The notes under the pieces: generated by a model
Told to the model about the DNA's origin: nothing
Database searches by the model: none
What the model saw: only the letters and a program-made list of their open reading frames with translations
Shown here: positions 10,431-22,067 of the stretch, piece by piece
Layout of the letters: the number at the start of each line of letters is the position of its first letter
Position numbering within the stretch: position 1 is the stretch's first letter
NCBI GenBank assembly: GCA_963556495.2
Contig: OY747721.1
Span: 13,832,649 to 13,896,648, forward strand
From: Valencia hispanica
Lineage: Eukaryota > Chordata > Actinopteri > Cyprinodontiformes > Valenciidae
Length of the DNA stretch: 64,000 nucleotides
Reading direction: 5' to 3'
Program-made: the position numbers and the translations under genes

Positions 10431-10984
10431 CCAAGCATTCTGTTTCTTTATGTGTTTATTTTTTTTAATCGTCTGCTAAAGGCCTTTTGTTAAATATAAA
10501 GTTAACTTATTGACCACCAGAGGGGGCAATTGACCATTTCTGACAAGTAACCTGCTTCTTTTTAATCACCATTGTAAATGTAGTTTTTCAGAAATGTATT
10601 TTACTTAATTTTGATGATTATGGCTAACCGCAAATGAAAACTAAAAATTCAGTTTCCCAGAAAGGAAAAAATATATAAATGATTAAATGTTTTGTTACAG
10701 CTTATGATCATATATATATGATATGACCCTCCACAAGGACAGTAAGCCATAAAGAAAACTCAGTGCTGTATCTAAGCATATTAATGGAATGTTAAGTGGA
10801 AGACAAAGATAGAAAGTGTTCATGTATTTTGCTGCAACAGATGTTCAGTTGGGATATTTGTTGCAGTCTTGATTTAAATCTGATCTACTACAAAGGGGGG
10901 ACACCACAAAAAAGTTCTGTGTCCAGATTGGGAGGGGGTACATTCTATTTCTTTAAGCTTTAGGAGTTTCAACATTCCGGCTAC

Positions 10985-11180
10985 GCTTGACTTTGGACTT
11001 GACAAAAAACTCTAGACCAACAGATGACATGGCTCTCAGAATCATCAGACTGTGGAAATTTCTCACTTAGCCCTGCACCAACTTCAGCTGCAGTTCTTTG
11101 TCTCACAATCCTCTGAAGGCTGTGGCTATCCATGTTGCTTGTGCAACTTTTGTTCTTAACACTATAAACTTTCAAGTGAT
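10985..11180 (-). mobile_element. Tc1-like fragment (same family as 53826-55320)
   Basis: The text GACCAACA..AGATGACATGGCT, GACTGTGGAAA and CAATCCTCT.AAGGCTG.GG matches the order found in the longer copy at 54475-54830. About 200 bp remain, with an internal deletion. Confidence 0.65.
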
Positions 11181-11294
11181 ATGTTTTGGTGTGGTACTCA
11201 GGATTGATTTATGAACTTTTATTCAGTCAGTCTTCTGGGAAGCTGTCGAGTCAGGGGGGCTCCCCATGATTGTATAGGCTATAACATTTGTCCT

Positions 11295-12292
11295 TTTTCA
11301 ATTTCAATTCAGTTTACTTATATAGCACCGATTCACAACAGATGTCATCTCAAGGCACTTAACATGAAAAGTCATTTCAATACAAACATTCCAATTAGTT
11401 TAAAGTTTTAGTTTCCTATTTAAGGAATCCCAGCAGATTGCATCGAGTCATTGACTTGAGGTTGTGTCCCGTTGATGCAGACTCCAACCACAGCAATCCT
11501 TCAGCAATCCCTCATACTGAGCAAGCATGTAGCGACAGTGGAGAGGAAAAACTCCCCTTTAACAGGAAGAAACCTCCAACAGAACCAGGCTCAGTAGGAG
11601 CGGCCATCTGCCACGACCGTCTGGGGGTTTGAAAAGACACAGCATTGACACAGAAAGAACAGAAGATCTGATATAAGAGTACTTTCTATATTAAAGAAAG
11701 TAAAAACTTGATAACAGGACACGGGGGATGTTCAGCCGAGACCATCATCCCAGACTATGCCCCCCCCACGTCCAAACGATATTGTAGCTAAGCAGGATAC
11801 CAGATCAGGTGTAGCTTCTATGGAGAGAAAAACACAGAGAAAACAAAGTTAACAGTCGAAATAACAGCAAATAATGCAACTGGAGAGTAGTAGTAGAAAA
11901 GAGAGTAAAGAAAAGTGGTCAGTCTTTACTCCAGCAGTCTAAGCATATAGCAGCATAACTACAGAGATAGCTCAGGATGACCTAAGCCACTCTAACTATG
12001 AGCTTTATCAAAAAGGAAAGGTTTAAGCCTGACAGCAGTGTCTGCCTCACGGACTAAAGCTGGGAGCTGGTTCCACAGGAGAGGAGCCTGATAACTAAAA
12101 GATCTGCCTCCTGTTCTACTCTTAGAAATCCTAGAAACCACCAGTAAACCTGAAGTCTGAGAGAGAAGGGCTCTGTTAGGAACATATGAAACAATCAGAT
12201 CTCTGATGTATGATGGAGCTTGATTATTAAGGGCTTTGAATGTAAGAAGAAGGATCTTAAATTCTATTCTGGATTTAACAGGGAGCCAACAA
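11295..12292 (-). mobile_element. L2-like LINE 3' fragment
   Basis: On the minus strand 12292-11998 reads WLPVKSRIEFKILLLTFKAL, then NQAPSYIRDLI and SGLLVVSRISKSR, then APLLWNQLP, closing near DKAHS and a stop. This C-terminal piece is uninterrupted, so the insertion is fairly young. The 3'UTR runs down to 11295 and ends in the stem-like tail (GGTGCTATATAAGTAAAC on the minus strand) shared by L2-type LINEs. Confidence 0.8.
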
Positions 12293-12639
12293 AGGGAAGC
12301 TTAAGCTTTTTATTATTCTTAGTTCTGTAAAAAAAAAAAGTTTTCTCAGAAGATTAGATGACACCAAGTTAACTGAAATAAACACTTGAAATATGTTCAA
12401 AGAAGGTAAAGAGCAAGTTTTATATGGGTGGCCATTGCCCCACCTGGATCCCCCCATGGTGGCGCTACTGAACGAAAAATCTTTTTAAAGCCATATTTTA
12501 AAGTTTTAATATTCGTTTAAAATATTTTTAAAGGTAGACTGGTTTAAAATATGTCACAGCTACAGGTGAAGACGTTTTCCCCGAGTTATTGTCTGTACGC
12601 ACCAAAGTTAGTCATAAAACATTGATGAATCTGTCCCTA

Positions 12640-13370
12640 TAAATAACTGGAAGCATCTACGTCTGTTGTTGATGGCTCCTCCCCCACCCCCGGCCAGCTA
12701 CCTGTAAATCTGCGATGCCATCTTCCGACAAATGGATGAGACAGACGGTCACTGGAGCTAAAGGACAAAAATCACTAAAAAAGCGACACATTTTATCCTT
12801 TTTTTTTTTGCTAGAATGTTTCAGATTTTCACCGTGAGGAGCGCATTCAACAGTGCGCAGAATAAGAGGAGCTGCTTAAAGCTGCGCCGTCAAACAAGGT
12901 GGAGGAGTGAGTGAATCATCGACTGAGAAGGACAGCGCTCCCCTTTTATTGTTGATCAGCTATAGTAATAAGCAAACCGATTAGAATTATAAAGAAGAAT
13001 GCACGTTTTTTGGAGCTTGTACATAATGTGATTTTTACGCACAGATCAAACGGATGACGCGCAACTCAAGCCGCGGACGCGCATCGTGAGGCGCACCTTG
13101 ATTTCAGAAGTTTTATTTTTATTTTTAATCACTATTATACCCCGTCTCTCTGCCGTCCAATCAACTTTAACTAACCCTTCCCTTTTAGTGAATGCAGACG
13201 AGAGGTAGCGGGGAAGGGAAGAAAGGCGCGGCGATTAAACATGCCTGAGCCGCTGTGGCATCAGGGGGCGCTGGCTGGAGCTCCCAGAAGCGCCTGAATC
13301 TCTCTCACTCTCTCTCCGTCCGAGTTGATTAGTTTGCTCCGAGGGGCCGGCAGGTGACCAGAAGTCCGTG
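12640..13370 (+). promoter_or_regulatory. kcnma1: Presumed kcnma1 promoter and 5'UTR
   Basis: GC and CpG content rise from about 12830 up to the start codon, in contrast to the AT-rich surroundings, and no transposon is recognised here. The position directly upstream of the first coding exon implies promoter and leader function. No TATA box or start site can be fixed from sequence alone. Confidence 0.5.
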
Positions 13371-13604
13371 ATGGCAAAGAAAGGAGAGAAATTCAGCCCG
13401 GACCCCTCGATCCACATATCCAAGATGAACGTGGTCATCCCGTACTCGCCCGACGTGCCCTGTGACAGCAGCGGCCAGCGAATGTGGTGGGCTTTCCTCG
13501 CCTCCTCCATGGTCACTTTCTTTGGGGGGCTCTTCATTATCCTCCTGTGGAGGACCCTAAAGTACCTGTGGACCGTGTGTTGTCACTGTAACGCCAAGAA
13601 GAAG
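13371..13604 (+). CDS. kcnma1: kcnma1 coding exon 1 (N-terminus and S0 segment)
   Basis: KCNMA1 is the pore-forming alpha subunit of the large-conductance calcium- and voltage-activated potassium channel of the plasma membrane. The exon encodes 78 residues and ends in phase 0 at the donor GTATGT. Residues about 28-60 contain [20 protein letters not shown] and the S0 transmembrane helix, then [15 protein letters not shown], whose cysteines are the palmitoylation-type cluster known in the S0-S1 loop. I chose the ATG at 13371 because it is the first in frame. A second Met at residue 19 (13425) corresponds to a conserved downstream start in mammals. The Gly/Ser-rich N-terminal extension of mammalian KCNMA1 is absent. 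Confidence 0.95.
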
Positions 13605-14042
13605 GTATGTTTGGTGAGGCACAACTCCCACGGGGGGTGAGGGGTAGGGGGGATTTATCACGGGTTTTATTCCTGATGAGTCGAGCAGTGCGTGACAACA
13701 GCGTGTCCAGTCAGTTTGATTTATAAAATGAGCTTGTAATTAAATCAGAGCTGAACCCCCCCATCAACAGAACACAGGGCACGAATCTGAATAATAAACT
13801 CTGCTATTCTTGGCTTAATCTGACACACTGTAACGGTGCTAAAAAAGATTTTGCTCCCAAGGAAGGTGGAGTCATTTTACAGTTGTTGGTAGATTAACTT
13901 CTATTTAACGCAGGTTGATCAGAAACATGTTCCAAGATTGCGCAATCCTCATTACCAAAGCGTTTGATGAAATCATGCTGATAATTCTGGTTTTAATTTA
14001 CTGGTATTGAATGTTTCTGACTCTAATATAGCCTTAACTTTA

Positions 14043-15540
14043 CAGTGCCTTGCAGAACTACCCATTCCCCTCACACATGTATCGTGTTTAAACAGCAAAC
14101 TTCAGTTGATTTTAACAAAGTATTTCCTTATTGGGAATTTAAAGGAAAGGGATTTTTTTTAAACTGAAAAGTATGGTGTGCATTTTTTTCCGCCACCCTC
14201 TTGTTTACAGTTGTCAACATTTGAGGTATTTCTGTATTAGCTTTGCACATTCAAATACTGATATTTTTCACATTCTTCGTTAGCAAAAAAGCTCAACCTC
14301 AGGTAGATCGGCTGGAGATCATCTTGGAACATCTGTTTAAAAATCTTGATACAAGTTCTCAACAGGATTTAGGTCTAGAATTTGACAGAGCCTTTCTAAC
14401 ACATAATTATGCTTCGATCTTAACCTTTTTGTTGAAGTTCTGGCGATTTATTTAGTGTTGTTGTCCGACTGAAAGGTAAATTCCCTTCTTATCAAACCTT
14501 TTGCACTTTTAGCAATATTTACTTCCATCCATCTTAGCATTAACTCTGTTAAGTTTCTCTGTCCCTTCTGAAGAACTTCTTTACCACATCATGATACTGC
14601 CACCACCATGTATCACTGTAAGGATAGTGTGCTTAGGGTGATGTGCAGGTTTAGTTTTCCATCACACATAATGTTGCAAAAGCGTTGCAAAAACTCTAAG
14701 AGGACAGCCTATTTTTTTTCCTCATCCAAGCATCCACATGCTTCACAGCAGCGATGTTTAGGGCGCCGATTTTCTATCACACATGGAAGTTTGCATGTAT
14801 ATCAAAAGTAACATTTTGGTCTCACTTCTGATTAGAGCAAATAGTTCCACATTTTGGTTGTCTCCTACATAGTTTATGGAAAAACTCATCCATAAAGTCC
14901 AGATTTGTGCACTGCTGAACTGATAGTTTTCCTGTCAACAGATTCTCCCACCTGAGCTTTGAATCTCTGCAGCCCCTGATACCAACCACTTTTTTCAGCT
15001 CTTCTTATTTTTTCTTATGCTTTGGCTCCCTGGTCTGTCAGTTTACGTGGACTGATGTTTATTGGGAGGTTTGCAGTTGTGCAACACTCTTTCCACTTTT
15101 AGATGTTCTATTGAACAATGCTCTGAGTTTTGAACCCTTATTTATTGTTGTTTTTGTTTTAAACAAAACTCTGCTTTAAGCTTATCCCTGATCTGTCTAG
15201 CATGTTCCTTGGTCTTCGTCATTATGTTTTGTTCATTAAGGATCTTACACTTCTGAGGCCTTCACAAAACAGTTGGATTTACACTGAGGTCGACTATTAA
15301 CTTATTAGCTGACTTACACAACATTTTTAAATGATCTGTAAACAATGTTGAGAACCATGCTTCATATTCTTTCTAATTCACTATTAATGATTACTCTGTG
15401 GGGGTCTGTTACACAAAATGCTGATAAAAATACGTTGTAGTTTTAGTTGTAGAATGACAAAATGTTAGACATTTTAAGTGAAACTACTTTTCCAAGAACA
15501 AAAAATTTCCTTATATAAAAATTTTCATTTTTAAGAGAGA
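14043..15540 (-). mobile_element. Decayed Tc1-like transposon (antisense)
   Basis: The left end ACAGTGCCTTGCAGAACTAC is Tc1-like. The antisense transposase text includes CTCAACAGGATTTAGGTCTA near 14360 and a CTGCCACCACCATGTATCAC block near 14600. The copy is heavily mutated and no coding frame is left. Confidence 0.6.
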
Positions 15541-16892
15541 CCTGTTAAAAAAAGCATGTAATATAACAATGTTGAAATAGAAATAGACCATAGCTGTTAC
15601 AATGCATACAGCACATTACATTACCTGGAGTTATCAAATTAATAATACCACTGCAAAACCACCTTTGAAAATGGGAACAACCATCCAGTGATCTGTTCTC
15701 CATTATCCTGAAAATGTGTTTGAAAAAGCATTTGTTGTATTAAACTGCACAGCTTCATTTCCTGTCGTAGTTTGGTAAAATGGAAGGAGCAATGCTGGAA
15801 ACCAAACACTGAACTGGAAATGACTACTCTGGATGCGATCAATGATGGCTAGTGAACCTGAGAGTACAACGTGCGACGGTGGATGAATCTCATGGTTGCA
15901 TGATAAACAGCATCCACATGTGTTAAAGTTCACTTGTGCTGCTGACAGTGACTGGGGCAGGAAGAGTGCAAATACCAGTTTCCATTTATTATGAATGCCC
16001 CACAGGTTTCCTTAGGAATATTTTGTTTTGGGGCTTTTCTCACAATAAATGTTTGAATTGCTTAGCGTTGTGACTACTTAATTTTTATGCCTTTTTTATA
16101 TTTAGAACCACATACAATTAAATCTAACTTTGTTTTCTTCGAATAGGTAATTCAATTGTAAAGCACCTCTTATTATGCAGGTTATATAGACATCAAATAT
16201 GTTAATCATGCATCATTAGTTCTGATATGTAATCATTTTAAGGAATTTTGCATTTTAGCTCTCTGTATCCCTGAATGATCCTCCACTGTGGTGTGTGTGT
16301 GTGTGGGGGGGTCTAATCCACCATACCAGGAAGCACTTTGTGAGATTTCAGGATATCAGGGGATCTGATGTGGAATAAAAATATTGGTGCCTGCTGAGAA
16401 CAGTAGAGTGGACTGATGAGACTTTGTTGCTTTGTCCCCAGAAAGAAATGTTATGTAAAGATTGTTTAACTGAAAGATGGAGACAACAGCTCAGATTTTC
16501 TCAGCTTTGACTTTGATGGTGTTTGTAGACTTGCACCTAAAATTATATATATAAAAAAAGATTGTCCACTATTTCTTGATTTAGCATTAATTGTGCTTGT
16601 AGTTGTAAGCCTGCTTGTGGACTTTTCTTTGATACTGAAGCACAATGATGGACTGGGTGATAAATGAGCCACAGAAGGAGTCTTTAGTCTTTGCTTGATC
16701 ATCCTTTTATCAGACAGACATAAAAAAAGGGGTTGAAAGGGATGGGCCGCTTGCAGGGTGGTGCTGACCTTTGATGGAAGACATTTATTATTTCTGTGCT
16801 GCCGCCACCTGTTTATTTTTCCATATTCTCTACAGTATATTTTATAATCAGATAAATTGCTAAAATGAAAGAAAAGAAAATACATTCTAAGG
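15541..16892. other. Intronic stretch without recognised genes
   Basis: AT-rich sequence with a short (TG)n-G run near 16293-16311. An open frame of 139 codons on the minus strand (16466-16885) has no recognisable motif and I treat it as chance. Confidence 0.6.
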
Positions 16893-17880
16893 TACAGCTG
16901 TATTCAAAATAGTAGCAGTGTGTTTAAAAAGGTGAGTAGTGGTTAAAACTCCTACAGTAATCTTTATTTCCGTGCATACAAATTCATTGAAACACATACT
17001 GTTACAAACCATAAAGAGAAATTGTCTTTTTCTTTACAAAATTAGGGAAAAATAATTTCTGATTTATTAAAATTGATCATAGGGATGCATTAAACAGATC
17101 CAACAGCCTAATATGAAAAATATCCCCACTCATAATGGCTGATCCACCATGCTTTAGTGTACTATGATGTGAATTCAATGTTTATGAGTCATCTGAGCAT
17201 TCATCTGCAGCCCCTACACCTAAAAGGAACAATCTTCCTTTCACCAGTCCACAAAAAGTTACATCTCTTCTTACTGTGCTGTTTGGGAACGTAGAACCTC
17301 TCTTACCTAAGGAGTTTGCAGGGGCTTTGTGCTAGCACATCTTCTAATTATCATAGAGTCACGTGTATAGCTTCTTTGGTCACCCTGGAGTTGATCATTG
17401 CCTGAGTTTTTGCTTTTTTGGCTATACTTAGATTTTCTTCCATTTTTTTGTCTTTCTGGTTTTTGTTTCCATTTTAAAGCATCTGAGTTTATTTTAGCTC
17501 AATAGTGAAACATTTTCTGCACCTCTTCTTCTGCTTTCCCTTTGCCAAACAGTTTTTTAATCAATGTGGAAATGTGCTTCTGAACAATTTGTGAAACAAC
17601 CCAGTCTAGTTAGATTTTCAGGGAGGAATACACTATAGTCAGCATGTGCAACATTGCTGACTTAATCCTTGAAAAGTGCCTCCTATTTGACACCTGTTTG
17701 TTCACACCTTGCTTATTGAACTCCACATGGCTATTATTTTCAGCTGATGATTAAATTATGCAGAATAAGCAGCATGCATGTCAAGACTGTTGGGTCTGTT
17801 GGTTTACTATTACTCTACTACACCTGCTGGTAAATGATTTTGCATATGGAAGTACAACAAGTATACTTTCTGTCAAAAAG
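16893..17880 (-). mobile_element. Decayed Tc1/mariner-type transposon
   Basis: The left end GTACAGCTGTATTCAAAATA followed by GTAGCAGTG is a known-looking Tc1-type terminus in fish. Antisense text such as TCACCAGTCCACAAAAA and TATCATAGAGTCACGTGTAT follows. A matching right terminus is not clear, so the right boundary is approximate. Confidence 0.5.
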
Positions 17881-19440
17881 TGACTGAGCTTATTAGTGAT
17901 TTTTGAGTATTATTATTAGGACCACAAATGTAGATATGGGCTACTGGTATAAAGGTATATTTTAGTTTAAAAATATTCTTCAGCTGTATATTGCATAGAG
18001 TAATTTAGGCTACTTGTTTTTTATTATAAACATAAGAACAACAAAGGCTTTTCTTAGCCAGGAAGATCTAATTAAGACACTGATTCTGTTCTTCCAGGGA
18101 ATCCAGGTTAAGATGGTGGCATTAACATTAACTAAAATATTTTGAAATAAAACCATATCCATAAACCTAATATTAGGCAATTCCAGAGATTAATGTAATA
18201 TAAAATTGGGCAGATATGAAATATTTACAAGCAGCAGCATTTACGTTTTTGTTTCTGACTCTTTGCAGGGAACAAACAATTGAAGAAACGTAATATGAAA
18301 AAATTGGCGAAATTTCAACTTTTTTGAAAAACATCTTTGGCTGATGTCTATTTCCAGATGTGCTAAGCATTCATGCACAATTGCAAGTTTTCCATTTTGA
18401 GCAGCATGTAAATGTTTAACAGATATTAATCTTAAATCATACAAAAAGTTAGTAAAAAGTCATTTTCCTGAATTTTAAATTTTTGTCACAAAATAATCCC
18501 CCACATAACTGTCAAAATGCAAGAGAAAAACAACAAAAAAGGTTGGTAGAAGTTCTTTTATTTCCTCAATTCCACAGTGTCCCTGTGTGATTTAAAAGAG
18601 AGCAGTCAGATTTTGTTTTCCTGCTCTGATTTTTGCCAAGTGGAGCGAGTGAGCTCCACCAACCTGTTGTGCTACTCTGTGGGAGTTGGCCATAGATGGA
18701 TCGTTCTTCACTCAGAATATCCCTATTTCCTTTGCCTTTTACCTTCTCTTACACTTCTGGCATTCATTTTCAACCATTCCTTGCTGTCTTCTTAAAAGGC
18801 TATGTTCCTTGTCCAAGAATCAGTCTCCCTGCAAAGAGTCAGAAATGCAGTGTCAGGTGCTTACAGTATGCGGCATATGAATAAGTGTTTTGGTTGCTAA
18901 GCAACTAGAAAGCAATGGATTTCATTACAAGAGTAAATGTCCGTGTGTTATGCATTTGTCGAGGCTGTCAGATGTAGATTGTGTTGGAGGAACAATCCAC
19001 CCCACTCCACCCCTCCCCACCTGGTCTGTGCATATCATTAACAGGTCAAACATAAAGATTTTAGAGAATTGTTCATAGAAACAAGTTGATAATCTGTTTG
19101 ATCCTTTCCTAGATTCAAGCTCGCTTGTCTGTAACGCATTTGTCGCCTGCTGTCCTGATGGGTCTGACACTGAGGGACTGGAACTGAGGGTTTTGTGTTC
19201 CCCACTCTAGTGGTAATCAATAAAACCAATTATTTGTCAGGTTCTGATAAATCACTGCTATTGTGGAATGGGACCGAGGAATGATGATACATTCTTAAGA
19301 AATGGCACAGTACACAAGCGCTGAATGAAAAGAAGTTGTGGCATCTTCTTAGTCACGTCATTAGCATTGAGAGTGCTCCCTCCACCCCCACCTTCCTTTG
19401 TAGTGGGTGAATTATATAGCAACTTAACTTTACCGTCACT
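17881..19440. other. Intronic stretch with a spaced perfect inverted repeat
   Basis: No gene or known transposon was recognised. A 20-bp perfect inverted repeat occurs at 18252-18271 and 18826-18845 (TTTCTGACTCTTTGCAGGGA and its complement). Confidence 0.6.
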
Positions 19441-19449
19441 TTAATTAAG

Positions 19450-20175
19450 CTGCTGTCCATACTGTTTCTTTACTTGCCAGGTCTGCTGGCGTGTCTAAAA
19501 ATGCACCTTACATAGATGAGGAAATTAGGTGCATTTTTACTACTTCAAGTCCTTTCAAGTATTTAAAGTGCGTGTATCGCTTTTGATCCCCATATATTGT
19601 ATAATATGTATACATAGGGATGAAGGGTGTAGACATCAAGACGTCATGATCTTGTTTTCATTTTTTTCAGTGTTGTGGAAAAGTAGGCTATTGTTCAAAG
19701 TCTTGCCATGGCACCTCAATAAGATTGTCCATACTTTCACCAGGTCACTCCAAAATCTTCATTTTGTTTATTTGAGTCATTAGGTAGAGGATTTCCTGGT
19801 GTACATTGGATTATTGTGTTGCTGCGTAGCAAAAGGGGTTGAGTTTAAGCTGATTGCCAGACATTCTCTTTGTGGATTTGTCTTTTAGAGTGCAGCATTT
19901 ATGGTTCTATTTCTTGCATCTAGTTGTTCAAGCCCAGAAGCAGCAGAGCAGCCCCCGACTATCACACTACCACCATTATGTTTGATTGTCGGTCTGATGT
20001 TCTTTTTCGGTTTCACACTCCTGGGACAACATTCAACACTGTTCCATGTTTTCTCAATTTGGGGATAATGGCTCTCACTGTGGTTCTCCGGAGTCCCAGA
20101 GCTTTAGAAATGTCTTGGTAACAATTTCCAGACTCTCTAATATCAGTGATAACTGTTGCAAAAAAGTAAAAACAG
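19450..20175 (-). mobile_element. Decayed DNA transposon (Tc1-like, antisense)
   Basis: The block ATCACACTACCACCATTATG at about 19962, the preceding CAGAAGCAGCAGAGCAGCCC, and the CTCCTGGGACAACATTCAAC text are antisense relics of a Tc1-like transposase family. The termini are not resolved. Confidence 0.45.
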
Positions 20176-20535
20176 AGGAAATCTATTAAAGGGGCAAATT
20201 ATTTTTCATTACACTATTTGGACTAATTAAGGAGGATTTTAAGTTTACTGTTCTGCGAGTGCCCCAAAGCAATTATTAGCTAAATTAATTAGAAAGTAGG
20301 TCTGGCCACCATTCAGTCAAGTATTTGGCTGGTGAAGGTACAAAAACCTTTATCAGTGTAGACAGAACATCTGCATAACGTAGCATAGGTTTAAGTAATA
20401 ATATTGTTGGGCCACTGCTGTGATAACTGCGTAGCACTTAATGTAAATCTCTTAGCAGTGGCAATGTTGGAACAGTATTTAGTTTTTGCTGTGTATCTTT
20501 CTACGACATTGAAACACAAGGTTGATATGCAATTA

Positions 20536-21740
20536 CAGTGGCTTGCAAAAGTATTCGGCCCCCTTGAACTTTTCCACATTTTGTCACATTACAGCCACAA
20601 TCATGAATCAATTTGATTGGAATTCCACGTGAAAGAGCAATACAAAGTGGTGTACACGTGAGAAGTGGAACGAAAATCATACATGATTCCAAATTTCTTT
20701 TACAAATAAATAACTGAAAAGTGGGGTGTGCGTAATTATTCAGCCCCCTTTGGTCTGAGTGCAGTCAGTTGCCCATAGACATTGCCTGATGAGTGCTAAT
20801 GACTAAATAGAGTGCACCTGTGTGTAATCTAATGTCAGTACAAATGCAGCTGCCCTGTGACGGCCTCAGAGGTTGTCTAAGAGAATGGTGGGAGCAACAA
20901 CACCATGAAGTCCAAAGAACACACCAGACAGGTCAGGGATAAAGTTATTGAGAAATTTAAAGCAGGCTTAGGCTACAAAAAGATTTCCCAAGCCTTGAAC
21001 ATCCCATGGAGCACTGTTCAAGTGATCATTCAGAAATGGAAGGAGTATGGCACAACTGTAAACCTACCAAGACAAGGCCGTCCACCTAAACTCACAGGCC
21101 GAACAAGGAGAGCGCTGATCAGAAATGCAGCCAAGAGGCCCATGGTGACTCTGGACGAGCTGCAGAGATCTACAGCTCAGGTGGGGGAATCTGTCCATAG
21201 GACAACTATTAGTCGTGCACTGCAAAAAGTTGGCCTATATGGAAGAGTGGCAAGAAGAAAGCCATTGTTAAAGGAAAACCATAAGAAGTCCCGTTTGCAG
21301 TTTGCCACAAGCCATGTGGGGGACACAGCAAACATGTGGAAGAAGGTGCTCTGGTCAGATGAGACCAAAATGGAACTTTTTGGCCAAAATGCAAAACGCT
21401 AAGCTGTTTTGCAAAGAAGAATGGGCAAGAATTTCAGTCTCTAGATGTGCAAAGCTGGTAGAGACATACCCTAAAAGACTGGCAGCTGGAATTGCAGCAA
21501 AAGGTGGTTCTACAAAGTTTTGACTCAGGGGGCTGAATAATTACGTAGACCCCACTTTTCAGTTATTTATTTGTAAAAAATGTTTGGAATCATGTATGAT
21601 TTTCGTTCCACTTCTCACGTGTACACCACTTTGTATTGGTCTTTCATGTGGAATTCCAATAAAATTGATTCATGCTTGTGACTGTAATGTGACAAAATGT
21701 GGAAAAGTTCAAGGGGGCCGAATACTTTTGCAAGCCACTG
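20536..21740 (+). mobile_element. Tc1-like internal-deletion derivative with IR/DR ends (1205 bp)
   Basis: The element is flanked by TA (20534-20535 and 21741-21742) and begins CAGTGGCTTGCAAAAGTATT. Its reverse complement begins identically. The inverted repeats are about 210 bp (20536-20750 and 21530-21740) with only a handful of differences. Each arm contains an outer motif (AAAGTATTCGGCCCCCTTG) and an inner related motif (TAATTATTCAGCCCCCT), the IR/DR layout used by Sleeping Beauty-type transposons. The transposase gene between them is cut short, so the copy depends on enzyme supplied elsewhere. Confidence 0.92.
20905..21402 (+). pseudogene. Truncated Tc1 transposase
   Basis: The 165-codon frame starts MKSKEHTRQVRDKVIEKFKA. 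It carries the paired-like helix-turn-helix DNA-binding region (GYKKISQALNIPWSTVQVII, then the GRPPKLT hinge) and reaches the first catalytic Asp in LWSDETK. At FGQNAKR it meets an internal deletion. The distal sequence (21395-21523, other frame, FCKEEWARISVSRCAKLVET) is the gene's far 3' end. The second Asp and the Glu of the DDE triad are missing, so catalysis is impossible. Usual length is about 340 residues. Confidence 0.9.
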
Positions 21741-21866
21741 TATATGATAGGGATATTACAGAAGCAGCAACAAAGACAATCATATTTTTGAAAAATGAAA
21801 TGGCGAACACAAATGTTTTTAGCTGTAGCCTGTTGTAAGAAATGATGAAACGTAACTTTGCCAAAA

Positions 21867-21966
21867 CTGACCTTTTTAACGGTTTATGCACAAGTTAACC
21901 GTTAAAAAGGTCAGACCTTCATGTAGCAGCTAGTTGTTCTAGCACAACTAGCTGCTACATGAAGGT
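21867..21966. repeat. Two adjacent perfect hairpins
   Basis: Hairpin 1 has 18-bp arms (21867-21884 and 21897-21914) and a 12-nt loop. Hairpin 2 has 23-bp arms (21915-21937 and 21944-21966) and a 6-nt loop containing CTAG. The two abut without a spacer. No mismatch occurs in either stem. Confidence 0.95.
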
Positions 21967-21998
21967 AGAAAAGTAACACTGTAAAGCCCACATTATTA

Positions 21999-22003
<5 letters not shown>

Positions 22004-22061
<58 letters not shown>
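22004..22061. repeat. (TA)n microsatellite
   Basis: About 29 uninterrupted TA units, 38 bp after the hairpin pair. Confidence 0.95.

Positions 22062-22067
<6 letters not shown>

Larger units (their letters stand above)
10431..12640. other. dlg5-kcnma1 intergenic region
   Basis: It holds a motif resembling a CTCF site at 10513-10528, a small Tc1 remnant at 10985-11180 and an antisense L2-like LINE end at 11295-12292. Nothing gene-like was found in the remaining 1 kb. Confidence 0.7.

Noticed and set aside
13235..13537. 100-codon antisense frame over kcnma1 exon 1
   Set aside because: Shadow of a GC-rich coding exon and leader on the opposite strand.
16466..16885. 139-codon minus-strand frame
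   Set aside because: No motif, no homology recognised, and no splice or transposon context; likely chance in the intron.
20501..21838. Two frames starting MESCMIFVPLLTCTPLC in opposite orientation
   Set aside because: They are the same inverted terminal repeat of the Tc1 element read on each arm, not genes.
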